Below are positions 17,044 through 25,832 of a stretch of DNA of 28,373 bases, in pieces. The DNA lies in contig JALKBU010000672.1 of NCBI GenBank assembly GCA_023091735.1, positions 1-28,373 on the forward strand, written 5' to 3'. This stretch comes from Trichomonas tenax (taxonomy: Eukaryota; Parabasalia; Trichomonadida; Trichomonadidae). How positions within the stretch are numbered: the stretch's first letter is position 1; each line of letters starts with the position of its first letter. Both the position numbers and the translations under genes were made by a program. The notes below the pieces were generated by a model. That model was given only the letters and a program-made list of their open reading frames with translations, made no database searches and was not told the origin of the DNA.

Positions 17044-17106
17044 TTAACCTTATTAAGTAATCTTATTCTGTCACTTTTCGTTGGACGTTTTTTAATAATG
17101 TCACCT
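17044..17106 (+). promoter_or_regulatory. Promoter region of the centrin-like gene
   Basis: TTAACCTT (17044-17051), the recurrent word in reverse orientation, is followed by a TCACTT and then a TCACCT (17101-17106) about 20 bases before the ATG at 17126. Confidence 0.45.
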
Positions 17107-17125
17107 TTATTTAAAAAAAATCAAA

Positions 17126-17650
17126 ATGAAAAATAATCACGTTCGCAAACATAATTTTGTTCTCACTGACGGAGAAAAACAAGAGCTGAGGAAGGCCTTC
17201 AACTTATTCGATAAAAATGGCGGAGGTACAATCGCTCCTGACGAAGTCAGAGTTGCATTGAGAGTTTTGGGCTTCAATCCAACACTAGATGAGTTGCACA
17301 CAATGATTAAAAACATCGAAGCAAGAGAAACAAGCGGTCCAAAAGATGATGGAATTAATTTCAACGAATTTACTGAAATTATTCTAGAAAAAATCAACGA
17401 GCCGCAGACGCAGGCACAATTAATACGTTCATTCAACAACTTGGACATAGATTCAGACAACAACATATCTTTAGAAGATTTAACACACGTTGCTCAAGAA
17501 TTAGATGAAGATTTGTCACCTGATGAGTTGGGTGAAATAATTATGACCGTTCGTGGTTGCGCAAACGATTTTAATATCCACACTACCAATGTTGGATCTA
17601 TTTCTCAGGCTGAATTTATTAATGCAATCAATCGCAGCCTTGATAACTAA
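17126..17650 (+). CDS. Centrin/caltractin-like EF-hand protein
   Basis: A 174-residue protein of the centrin/calmodulin superfamily. EF-hand 1 (loop D29-E40, DKNGGGTIAPDE) is nearly canonical. EF-hand 2 (about 66-81) has lost its acidic positions but keeps INFNEF. EF-hand 3 (D107-D118, DIDSDNNISLED) has an Asp at the last position in place of Glu. EF-hand 4 (about 143-164) is expanded and degenerate. The opening LTDGEKQELRKAFNLFD and the segment VALRVLGFNP match centrins, which act at basal bodies and spindle poles. Only two sites probably bind calcium. The short basic N-terminus (MKNNHVRKHN) also fits centrins. A calmodulin-like protein is the alternative. Confidence 0.85.
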   Translation: MKNNHVRKHNFVLTDGEKQELRKAFNLFDKNGGGTIAPDEVRVALRVLGFNPTLDELHTMIKNIEARETSGPKDDGINFNEFTEIILEKINEPQTQAQLIRSFNNLDIDSDNNISLEDLTHVAQELDEDLSPDELGEIIMTVRGCANDFNIHTTNVGSISQAEFINAINRSLDN

Positions 17651-17758
17651 TAAACTTGTTTGTTGATATTAGAAATCTTTGTATACTGTTTTTATTGTGT
17701 TATTGGATAAGAAAAAGTGTTTGAGTTTAATTATCATTAAATAATCCGTTTATTTTAT

Positions 17759-20700
17759 TTATTTCTTCTGGCGAGCCTGCTTGAGCTTGTTCTCAGCCTC
17801 TTCAAGAGCACGTTTAGCTTCGACGACCTTAGCTTCAGCGTTGAGCTTCTCGATCATCTTGTTGAGAGCACGAGATGGCTGCTTGACATCCTTGGCTGCC
17901 TCTTCTGCCTGCTTGCGCTGAGCTGTTTCACCGAAGTTGCGGACATGAACAATTGTCTCCTGGATCTGTTCTGTGATCTTCTGGATAACATCATTGAGTT
18001 CTAGAGAACCTTCCTTCTGGCGACACTCGGCCTGGAAGTGGGCGATAGCAGATGAGATGATATTGCAGGCAGCAAGAACCTTGTTGATAGCATCTGGATC
18101 GTTGTTAACGATGGCTTCAGCTGCAACGATGATCAAATCGAGGGAATCGACCAAGTTACGAGCTGTGTTGATCATACCTGTCTGGTTGTCGAGGTTTGGC
18201 TTGCGAGCAAGGCAGTACTTCATCTGAGCCTGAGCAGCTTCGATGAGCCTTGCAGATGTGTTCAAGATTGGTGCAGAAACATCGATGATTTCAACACCGA
18301 TGTAGGAAGCACCGCGCTGAACCTTCTGGTCCTCGGCCTGGGACTTGAATGACATGAGACGGCCCTGTGAACGCTGAATGTTCTGGGCAGCAATGATGAG
18401 TTCTTTCTCGGCTTCGTTTGTAGCGCTCAAGTCTTGCTGGACGGCATCGTAAGCATCCTGGGCAGCACTCTTGACGTTCTGCGCAGCCTCATTAGCTTGC
18501 TCGATGAAAGCAACGATGTCATTGCGCCAGTTGTCCTGAGCAAGGAACCTGGCTCTGCATACATCGATGGCAGCATCACCAACAGAGATAAGGTTTGTGT
18601 GGCATGACAAAAGGCGAGACTGGCAAGCTGGGTTCCATGTGGAGTTGCGCATCTGTTCGGCATTCTGGAGAAGTCTGTTAGCAGCAGCATGGTATTCTGT
18701 AAGTGCAGCAAGGATTTCATCCCCGGAAGATCTTGTGTTGTTAAGAACTTCACTGAGCTTCTCGATAGCCTTCTCATGCTGTGTGTAGAAGTGATCGACA
18801 TCCTTCTTAATGTCTGCAACAGCACGTGGCTGGCAGGCCTTCGGAGCTGTTGGTGAAAATCTGAATGGAAGCTTGGAAACGAGCTCTGGGTACTGCTTGA
18901 CTTCTGTGTTGAGAGCGCTATCAATTCCTCCGCGGATTTCGTTGATAGTGCGAACAGTCTCGATAACATCATCGAATGTGATTGCCTGGCCATTGAATCC
19001 ATTGATCTTGCCTTCAAGCTCGTTGAGGAGATCTGTGATTGGCTGAAGATCGTCTGTGCCTGCGAGCATCTTGAGAGCACGATCCTTGAGTGTTGTGAAG
19101 TCCTCCTTAACAGAAGCAATGACGCTTCTGAAGATGGAGTCCTTGGATGTGGCTGGAGCGTCGCATACAGCAGAAAGTCTTAATGTAGCTAAGACAAGCT
19201 GGAGTGCATCACATGTGTGGCACTCATCGTGGGTCTGATCGATTGCAATGAAGTTATCGCAGAAGTTGGAGATAGTGCTCAAGTTGATTGTGATTTCACG
19301 CTGTACCTTACCAACATTTCTGACTGCTGTATTCTTGTTGGTTGATGTGAGTGAATCATTGGCTGTCTTCTCGAAGGACTTCAAGTTTTCGAGCAACTTA
19401 TCGACTTCACTGCTCAAGTCTTCGACATCATCTTTGCCAAGAGCAGCAGCACGTCTAATGGCAGCAACTAATGTTGATGAAACTAAGCTAATGGACTTCT
19501 GCTTGATCGAGAAGACTTGTGTGTTGAGTGTGGCACGATCGTTGGCTGTGAGCTTCTTGAGATCGTTGATTGTCTTGGAGACGCATGTTGTGATGTCTGT
19601 GTTGAGATCCATAACGGTGTCGCTGAGCTGGACATCGGAAATCTCTGCATTGTTCTGGAAGCTACCACCATGGAGAGCAGCTTCGAACTGTTCAACTGCA
19701 GCCATAACAGCTGGAAGATCCTCTGGTGTGACACCCTTCTCGAGAACTCTCAACAAGACCTCTCTGGCCTGGTTTGTAGCGGCAGAGTGCTGTTGAGCTG
19801 TTGTTGGGTTCATAACCTTGTAGATCTGGTCAGCGATCAATAACTTCGGGATAAGCTCTCCAAGAACTTGGATATCGCCGCGTGAAGCAGCATCCTTGAC
19901 ATCGTTGGCAACATCCTGTTCGACCTCCTTCATGTCCTTCTGATGAGCCAAAGCAACAAGCTGGAGCTTGGAAATGCCCTGAGGTTGTCCTGCAGCGAAC
20001 TGAGCAACACCTTCGTTGATGATTTGTTGGAGTGTCTTGGCCTCCTGTGAATCGTTGGAGTACTTCTCGTTTGTAGCTGCCTGGAGGAGGAATGCGAAAT
20101 GAGCAGCATCCTGTAATGATGACTGTTGTGTTGGTTGCGATTGCTCTATCTTCTCTGGTGTAGCCTCTGATTCGTCGAACTTGGTGCCGGTCTGGATAAC
20201 TGCCTGTGCCGCTCTGATCTCTGAAGCGATCTTCTTCATTCTCTCTAAGATTTCTGGAGATGGATTCTCGTTATACTGCTTGGCGAGATCTCTGAAGGTT
20301 TCGACCTTCTTCTTGAGAGCATCGACGACAGAGTTCATTGGACCACGGACCTTCTCGTACTCCTGGCTGCTGTTGACGAGCATGAAGATGTCGTTGACCT
20401 CCTTTTCTGATGGGATCTGTGGAACTTCGCTGATCTCCTTGCCCTTGGAATCGACGACTTTGCCTGTCTCGACCAAGACCTTGGCGGCCTGTTCTGGGGT
20501 GAAGTTTGTCTGCTCCGGTTGTAGGGTTTGTTGCTGAGCCTGCTGGACAGCTGCTTGGCTGACAGAGTCGACAAGCGTCTGACCCAATTGCTGAAGATGC
20601 TGGATGGCAGATCCAACTTCCTGGATTGTCTGGACGAGGTCCTGAGCGACTGACTGATCGCCAAGAGAGAACTTGAGAACAAAGTCATCAAGATCATCAG

Positions 20701-23245
20701 CATACTTCTTGAGCTTCTGGGCAGCCTCCTTCATCTCGGCCTGTGGGATCATAGACTCGTAGATCTTGTAAAGCTGGCGAGCGATTGCATTAGCAACTGC
20801 TGGTGTAGAAGCTGGATCGGACTGGAGCTTCTGAACGAGTTCGCCAAGGTGTTGGCCAACTTGCTGAGCACCATCTCTGATGTCGTAGCCCTGAAGAGCA
20901 GCTGCAGGAAGTGGGCACCTTCTATCAACAATAGCGGCGGCCTTGAATCCGAACAAGTTCTTCAAGCTTGTGATGCATAAGCCAAGCATCTGGTTGCACT
21001 TCTTGAACATTGGGTTCTTGCCGGAGGACTTTGTGAGTGGGTTAGCATCTGTGATGACTGTTAAGCACAAAACCAATGTTGGGTGAATCAGCTGTGTTAA
21101 CAAGTCCATGTAAGATGCTTCGTAAACACCAAGTGGTGGCATTGTCTCGAAGGCAGCCTTGATTTCCTCGATCTTCTTATCGATTAGCTTCTTGTTGGCA
21201 AGGAATCTCTGATAGAGGAGATCTGTCTGAACAGCGAACAATGTCTGAACGATATCAAGGAATGGAATAATGAAAGCAACGAATGTGCTTGACTCAACAT
21301 GGAAGGAGAGCAACAAGGCATATCTGAATGTGCTGGAGAGTGTAACCAAAATCCTGTCGACTGTAGACAAGAGAACTCTGGCTGTAGCAAGGCTCTGATC
21401 CTGGGAGCTGCTGAGTGTATCGAGAAATGGAACTAAGATGTTATGAACTTTGTCAGACTCGTGAAGGCACTTCGAGAATGAATCTGGATTGCTTGTGTCA
21501 GAAACAGAGAGGAACTTTGGTGTAGCGTCCTGGAATGTGCTCATGACAAATGGGAAGATGACGTTGAATCTTGCCTTCTCCTCAGGAGCGAGGGTTTCTG
21601 ATCTCTGGTAGCAAAGAGAAAGAATCTCGATGATAACCTTAAGGTTGGACTTGTAGAACTGGATTGTTCCTGTGATCAAGAGATCGCGAACTTCGGAGAG
21701 TTTAGCAGAGAGGATTGGATGAAGATCAAGTGTGAGTGTTGATAAAGCGAAGTTAGCAGTAAAAGCACCAGCGAGTGTCTTGAACAAGAAGTTATCTGGG
21801 TTAGATGTGTAAGTCTTGAACTCATTAACGAACTGGTTAAGGCATGTTGTGATGAAATCACGCTGGCGTGTTAAGCGGCGCTTCAAGACGTTGTCATCTG
21901 CTGTGTTGATAGCATTTGTAATGAATGCGGTGAATTTTGTGTAGTTTGCAGAGATGCTCTGGACGGACTCTGTGATCTTCTCGATGCTTGTCTCAACACC
22001 AAAGATCTGGCTTGCGAGAGTGACTGTTGCTTCAATGAGTGGGATAGCAGCTGCTGTGATTTGGCTGTTAGCAACATCATCGACGCCCTGGAAAACAGAG
22101 AAGCGGCGGTCCTTCTTGATAGCTTCAAGAACGTTGTCAAAGCGAGTTGGGAATTCCTCGAAGAAGTTCTGAACTGCCTGGAATGACTCGACAATGCTCT
22201 TCTCTGCCTCAGCGCGGAAGCCAACTGGAACCATTGGAACTGTCTGGATCAAGTTTTCAATGAGTGGCTTGAAGATTTCGGTCATTGTCTTGTGTGCGGC
22301 GCGAATTTCCTTAACACTTGGTTCGAAATCACCTCTGAATCTCAACATACGTGTGATCTTTGAAACAATGATATGTAATTGTTCAGCTAAGATCTTAAGA
22401 ACACTGAGAGTGATGTGGAAGCTTGGCTGGTCGTACATGCCGACAACAACGTTGATCAAGATCATCATTGCTGTGCTCTTTGAGAATCCCTTAAGGTGCT
22501 GCTGGAATTCATCATATGCTGGTTCTGGATACATTGAAATGACTGTCTTGATGAGCGAATCCTTGATCTGCGTGATCATAGTGACAAGGGCAGGAATAAC
22601 CTGCATGAGCTGGTTAACGAGATCCAAAAATGGCTGGTAATTGCCACTTGAATCGTTCTGCTGGGAGATGTCGTTATAGATTGTGCCAGCATAGTTGTAC
22701 AGCTGGACAATGGCAGAGAAAACTGGGTTGAATTGCTCGCTGATAGCTGGAACCTGAATGGCATTTTTAGCCAAAGGAATTTCAGTATCAAAGTGAATGA
22801 CGATGTACTGCGTAAGCTGGGCAAAATCATGCAATGCTGTAACGGAAGCAATGTAAGCATTCGGATCAATATTATTTTTAATGGCGGCATCAACGTTAGC
22901 TTGGAGGTCTGTAATAAATAATTTAAGCGAGTTGAGCATGTATGTTAAATATTCGATATATGTAATGAGAGATGAAGTTGTGAAAACTAATTGAGGGACA
23001 TCAGCTTGATCAACTTGCTCAGTGACGAGACCGTTGACAGAAGCAAGCGTGAAGAATGTTGTCGTGAACAGCTGATCAGACATAGCTATCTGATCCGGAG
23101 TCCATTGCAATTTTTGAGCGGTATTTCCAATGAATGTCTTGCCGAATGAAGAAGCAGTGCACTCAACGAGTGCCTCACATGGAGGAGAACTTGATGGGGT
23201 CAATGACTCATTGAGTGCTGCAACTAAGACTTCGAGTGAGCTCAT
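17759..23245 (-). CDS. Giant talin-like I/LWEQ actin-binding protein
   Basis: An intact 1,828-residue, almost wholly helical protein. Residues about 1615-1790 carry blocks typical of the I/LWEQ (THATCH) actin-binding module of talin and Sla2/Hip1R, for example ELIIAAQNIQRSQGRL, ILNTSARLIEAAQ and AINKVLAACNIISSAI. The final 32 residues (EAKRALEEAENKLKQARQKK at the end) form a coiled coil like the talin dimerisation helix. The front part is helical bundles reminiscent of vinculin/talin rods; a Gln/Pro-rich linker lies in the middle. No FERM domain is present, so it would bind actin but not membranes or integrins in the usual way. Codon use is as biased as in uL11, which suggests an abundant cytoskeletal protein. 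The stop reads TAAATAAA. Confidence 0.85.
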   Translation of the reverse strand: MSSLEVLVAALNESLTPSSSPPCEALVECTASSFGKTFIGNTAQKLQWTPDQIAMSDQLFTTTFFTLASVNGLVTEQVDQADVPQLVFTTSSLITYIEYLTYMLNSLKLFITDLQANVDAAIKNNIDPNAYIASVTALHDFAQLTQYIVIHFDTEIPLAKNAIQVPAISEQFNPVFSAIVQLYNYAGTIYNDISQQNDSSGNYQPFLDLVNQLMQVIPALVTMITQIKDSLIKTVISMYPEPAYDEFQQHLKGFSKSTAMMILINVVVGMYDQPSFHITLSVLKILAEQLHIIVSKITRMLRFRGDFEPSVKEIRAAHKTMTEIFKPLIENLIQTVPMVPVGFRAEAEKSIVESFQAVQNFFEEFPTRFDNVLEAIKKDRRFSVFQGVDDVANSQITAAAIPLIEATVTLASQIFGVETSIEKITESVQSISANYTKFTAFITNAINTADDNVLKRRLTRQRDFITTCLNQFVNEFKTYTSNPDNFLFKTLAGAFTANFALSTLTLDLHPILSAKLSEVRDLLITGTIQFYKSNLKVIIEILSLCYQRSETLAPEEKARFNVIFPFVMSTFQDATPKFLSVSDTSNPDSFSKCLHESDKVHNILVPFLDTLSSSQDQSLATARVLLSTVDRILVTLSSTFRYALLLSFHVESSTFVAFIIPFLDIVQTLFAVQTDLLYQRFLANKKLIDKKIEEIKAAFETMPPLGVYEASYMDLLTQLIHPTLVLCLTVITDANPLTKSSGKNPMFKKCNQMLGLCITSLKNLFGFKAAAIVDRRCPLPAAALQGYDIRDGAQQVGQHLGELVQKLQSDPASTPAVANAIARQLYKIYESMIPQAEMKEAAQKLKKYADDLDDFVLKFSLGDQSVAQDLVQTIQEVGSAIQHLQQLGQTLVDSVSQAAVQQAQQQTLQPEQTNFTPEQAAKVLVETGKVVDSKGKEISEVPQIPSEKEVNDIFMLVNSSQEYEKVRGPMNSVVDALKKKVETFRDLAKQYNENPSPEILERMKKIASEIRAAQAVIQTGTKFDESEATPEKIEQSQPTQQSSLQDAAHFAFLLQAATNEKYSNDSQEAKTLQQIINEGVAQFAAGQPQGISKLQLVALAHQKDMKEVEQDVANDVKDAASRGDIQVLGELIPKLLIADQIYKVMNPTTAQQHSAATNQAREVLLRVLEKGVTPEDLPAVMAAVEQFEAALHGGSFQNNAEISDVQLSDTVMDLNTDITTCVSKTINDLKKLTANDRATLNTQVFSIKQKSISLVSSTLVAAIRRAAALGKDDVEDLSSEVDKLLENLKSFEKTANDSLTSTNKNTAVRNVGKVQREITINLSTISNFCDNFIAIDQTHDECHTCDALQLVLATLRLSAVCDAPATSKDSIFRSVIASVKEDFTTLKDRALKMLAGTDDLQPITDLLNELEGKINGFNGQAITFDDVIETVRTINEIRGGIDSALNTEVKQYPELVSKLPFRFSPTAPKACQPRAVADIKKDVDHFYTQHEKAIEKLSEVLNNTRSSGDEILAALTEYHAAANRLLQNAEQMRNSTWNPACQSRLLSCHTNLISVGDAAIDVCRARFLAQDNWRNDIVAFIEQANEAAQNVKSAAQDAYDAVQQDLSATNEAEKELIIAAQNIQRSQGRLMSFKSQAEDQKVQRGASYIGVEIIDVSAPILNTSARLIEAAQAQMKYCLARKPNLDNQTGMINTARNLVDSLDLIIVAAEAIVNNDPDAINKVLAACNIISSAIAHFQAECRQKEGSLELNDVIQKITEQIQETIVHVRNFGETAQRKQAEEAAKDVKQPSRALNKMIEKLNAEAKVVEAKRALEEAENKLKQARQKK

Positions 23246-24767
23246 TTAATAGAAATAAATTTTTTGTAAAATTTTTTGTATCAAAAAAAGTGGTTATACT
23301 TTGTCAGTGAAGTCCCCTCTTTCAATAATGGGACTTGATGTGATATAATTTAGATTTTAAGGCTTTTTTGTGCTTGATTTAGCGTTTGATCAAATAAAAT
23401 GGATAAAATAATAAAAAAGAATTGTAAATTTCGTAATTCTCGACTCTCTTCTTGCTGCAGGCATGAAGTCTCGGGGTGAATCGCTTGCGCATAGTTTTGG
23501 TCATAAGATTGCGAATCTAGTGCACATAATCTGCAAAATAAAAAGTAATGAAATATATAATATAATAATATAATATATATAATTGAACCAATTTATTTAA
23601 TAAACCTGTAATTTATCTATACTAAAATTTATCGCCTCCTTGTATGTGAAATAATTTTCAATAGCAAATCGCTCTAATCCGATTATTTTTCACTTTATTA
23701 ATTCAAAAAATGTTATTCATTAATTCGAGATGTTTCGCATATCGACAGTCTTCCAGATGAATGATAGTTGTTGAAAGAAGAACTGTTCAATCTCCTCACT
23801 CATTAGTTCGAAATTGTCGAAATTATCTTGAGAAATAAATAGAATGATCATAAGATATCGAATAGTTCAGAACTCGTCTATCCTTCAACTGGTTTCAATA
23901 TAACTTTTGATTATCCATTGTAAGTCTATATATCAAATGATCATGATGATATAATATATTTGAATCTATAACTAACTTTTCTATTGTCAATTCATTAATG
24001 CCATTGGTTGTATTCTATCACATATCTATCATTTATGAAATTATTTCTCATCCACAATAAATACTCGTTCTTTTGCTGTAATCGAAGATAGAGTAGTTTG
24101 TGTGGACTATTTTATATCAATGGAATACTCCACGAAGATGTATTCGTATGATTGAGGATATTCGATCACATCATATGAGTAACCTACTGTTAATTATTGC
24201 ATTCTACTAGCCTTCATCTATTTTACTTAATGAAAGATTATAGAGGGACAAACATGATCTCAATCAAATTGATGAATTTTGATCAAGATATGATTAAACT
24301 CACTCGATGTATTTTGTATTAACTTGTATCATGCCTTTCGAATTCCGGACTCATGGTCCATGATTTGAAATTCCATCAAAATTTAGTAAAGTCCGATGTC
24401 ATTCTCGTTTGGTAAGATCTGCACAGTCTATATATCAGATCTGCATCGTCAAAAGACACTAATATTGTCATGTCTAATTCCGGCAATCTTTATAATCGTT
24501 CGAAATCTTATCCATTGCAGACTACACAATAAAAAAATTCTACTCAGCAAATCAAAGGCATAGTTTAATCATTCACCAGATGATATTTGCTCACAAAACA
24601 CTAAAATTTCAACCGCATTGAATTATTCATCATGCAGTACTCATATTTTCAACTCAAAGACAATAAAATTTATTTGAAAAGTTTATTTTATTGTAATTTT
24701 TTTGAAAAGTTTGTAATTTTGAATTACTCGTTTTGTTGTACAGGTGATATTGAAAAATTTTCAGTTC
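23246..24767. other. Long spacer between the I/LWEQ gene and the Myb gene
   Basis: About 1.5 kb with no intact gene. GGTTAT at 23292-23297 resembles the recurrent upstream word on the I/LWEQ side. A less AT-rich patch at about 23440-23530 has no tRNA-like T-arm. AGTCTATATATC occurs at 23923-23934 and 24425-24436, and again at the end of the window. Stretches between 24200 and 24600 look weakly protein-like on the minus strand but are full of stops. Confidence 0.45.
24421..24436 (+). repeat. GCACAGTCTATATATC, copy 1 of a dispersed repeat
   Basis: A 16-base sequence repeated exactly at 28354-28369; its 12-base core occurs also at 23923-23934. Confidence 0.6.
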
Positions 24768-24773
24768 TAACCT
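24768..24773 (+). promoter_or_regulatory. TAACCT word upstream of the Myb gene
   Basis: TAACCT 91 bases before the Myb start, followed by TCACTT (24778-24783) and TCATCT. The leader would be longer than for the other genes unless a TCAAAA nearer the ATG is used. Confidence 0.3.
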
Positions 24774-24863
24774 GCCGTCACTTTTGCTATTTTGTCATCT
24801 GTATATTAAATAATATGTAGAACATATTTTCAAAAAAATTGTCAAAAAAAATAGAAAATAATA

Positions 24864-25625
24864 ATGAGTGATACAAATGATTTCTTTGACCCGTTCATCG
24901 GCATTAACTCGACTCCTGAGTTCAAGTTTACTGCCCAGTCCCCGCCGCAGGTTACTAAAGAGCCTGCCTTCAAAAAAGCAAAATGGACCCCCGAGGAAGA
25001 TAAATTATTAATAGATAGCGTAAAAAGAAATGGTATGAGTAATTGGTCTTTGGTTGCTAAGTCTGTTCCCGGAAGAACAGGAAAGCAATGCAGAGAGAGA
25101 TGGACGAATCAACTATGTCCAGATTTAAATAAAGAAAACTGGATGCCGGAAGAAGATCAAATTTTACTTAAGCAACAACAAATTAACGGAAATTTCTGGG
25201 CAAAGATTGCGAAGTTTTTGCCCGGAAGATCACCAAATGCAATTAAAAACAGATGGTCGTGGCTTAGTCGTCATAGGATTCCAGCAATGTACGCGGCGCA
25301 AACAATGGCGCCAAGAATTCAATCACATCAATATAATGTAAATCCCACTATTCCACTTCCTCAAATTTATCAGACGATTCAGACAATGCCACAAGAAATG
25401 AATTGGACTTCTCCCAACAGCATGGAAAACAGAGTTCCTTTTTCGGAGCCGACAGTTTTTTCAAGCAGCTTGAGCGAGATGTCTCAAGAAACAGATACTA
25501 TACTTGCCGCAGATGATTTTTCATGTCACATGGGTGAAGTTGATAGTTATCCATTATCACCTTCAAATCAATGTGACTTTGAAGAAAATGAAACGAGGCC
25601 AGATGATACATTCTGGGACTTTTAG
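24864..25625 (+). CDS. Two-repeat Myb DNA-binding protein
   Basis: A 253-residue nuclear transcription factor candidate. Two adjacent Myb repeats are complete. Repeat 1 has tryptophans W41, W61 and W80 (WTPEEDKLL, then WSLVAKSVPGRTGKQCRERW). Repeat 2 has W93, W112 and W131 (ENWMPEEDQILL, then WAKIAKFLPGRSPNAIKNRW). The recognition helices GKQCRERW and PNAIKNRW are those of R2R3-type proteins that bind AACNG-like sites. The C-terminal half is Pro/Ser/Gln-rich and acidic, ending DDTFWDF, as in an activation region. In Trichomonas vaginalis, small Myb proteins with this layout bind promoters of iron-regulated genes and the M3 core element. It could therefore recognise the AAGGTNA words in this window, but that is speculation. 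Confidence 0.9.
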   Translation: MSDTNDFFDPFIGINSTPEFKFTAQSPPQVTKEPAFKKAKWTPEEDKLLIDSVKRNGMSNWSLVAKSVPGRTGKQCRERWTNQLCPDLNKENWMPEEDQILLKQQQINGNFWAKIAKFLPGRSPNAIKNRWSWLSRHRIPAMYAAQTMAPRIQSHQYNVNPTIPLPQIYQTIQTMPQEMNWTSPNSMENRVPFSEPTVFSSSLSEMSQETDTILAADDFSCHMGEVDSYPLSPSNQCDFEENETRPDDTFWDF

Positions 25626-25832
25626 AATTGTTTATTTTTGTCATTTTGTAGATTTTCATATATTTTTGTATATTTTATTTTTCTGATATAATAAAGATCA
25701 TAGGTTGTGTGATATCATCCTTTATAATCTAATTAAAACCTCTATTTATATTCAAGCTTGTTCGATTAATTTGAGAGTGTGTAAATATAAGGTGTTTATC
25801 GAAAGTTAAACAACGGATATGATTTGTTTTTG

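Noticed and set aside
23440..23530. GC-richer patch considered as a tRNA or snRNA
   Set aside because: The AGATTGCGAATCT hairpin has a three-base loop, not a seven-base T-loop, and no acceptor or D-arm pairs with it.
25824..25832. TTG as the cullin start
   Set aside because: Non-ATG starts are not expected in this nuclear genome; the ATG at 25833 or a later one is more likely. The same reasoning moved the ankyrin pseudogene start from the TTG at 4390 to the ATG at 4402.
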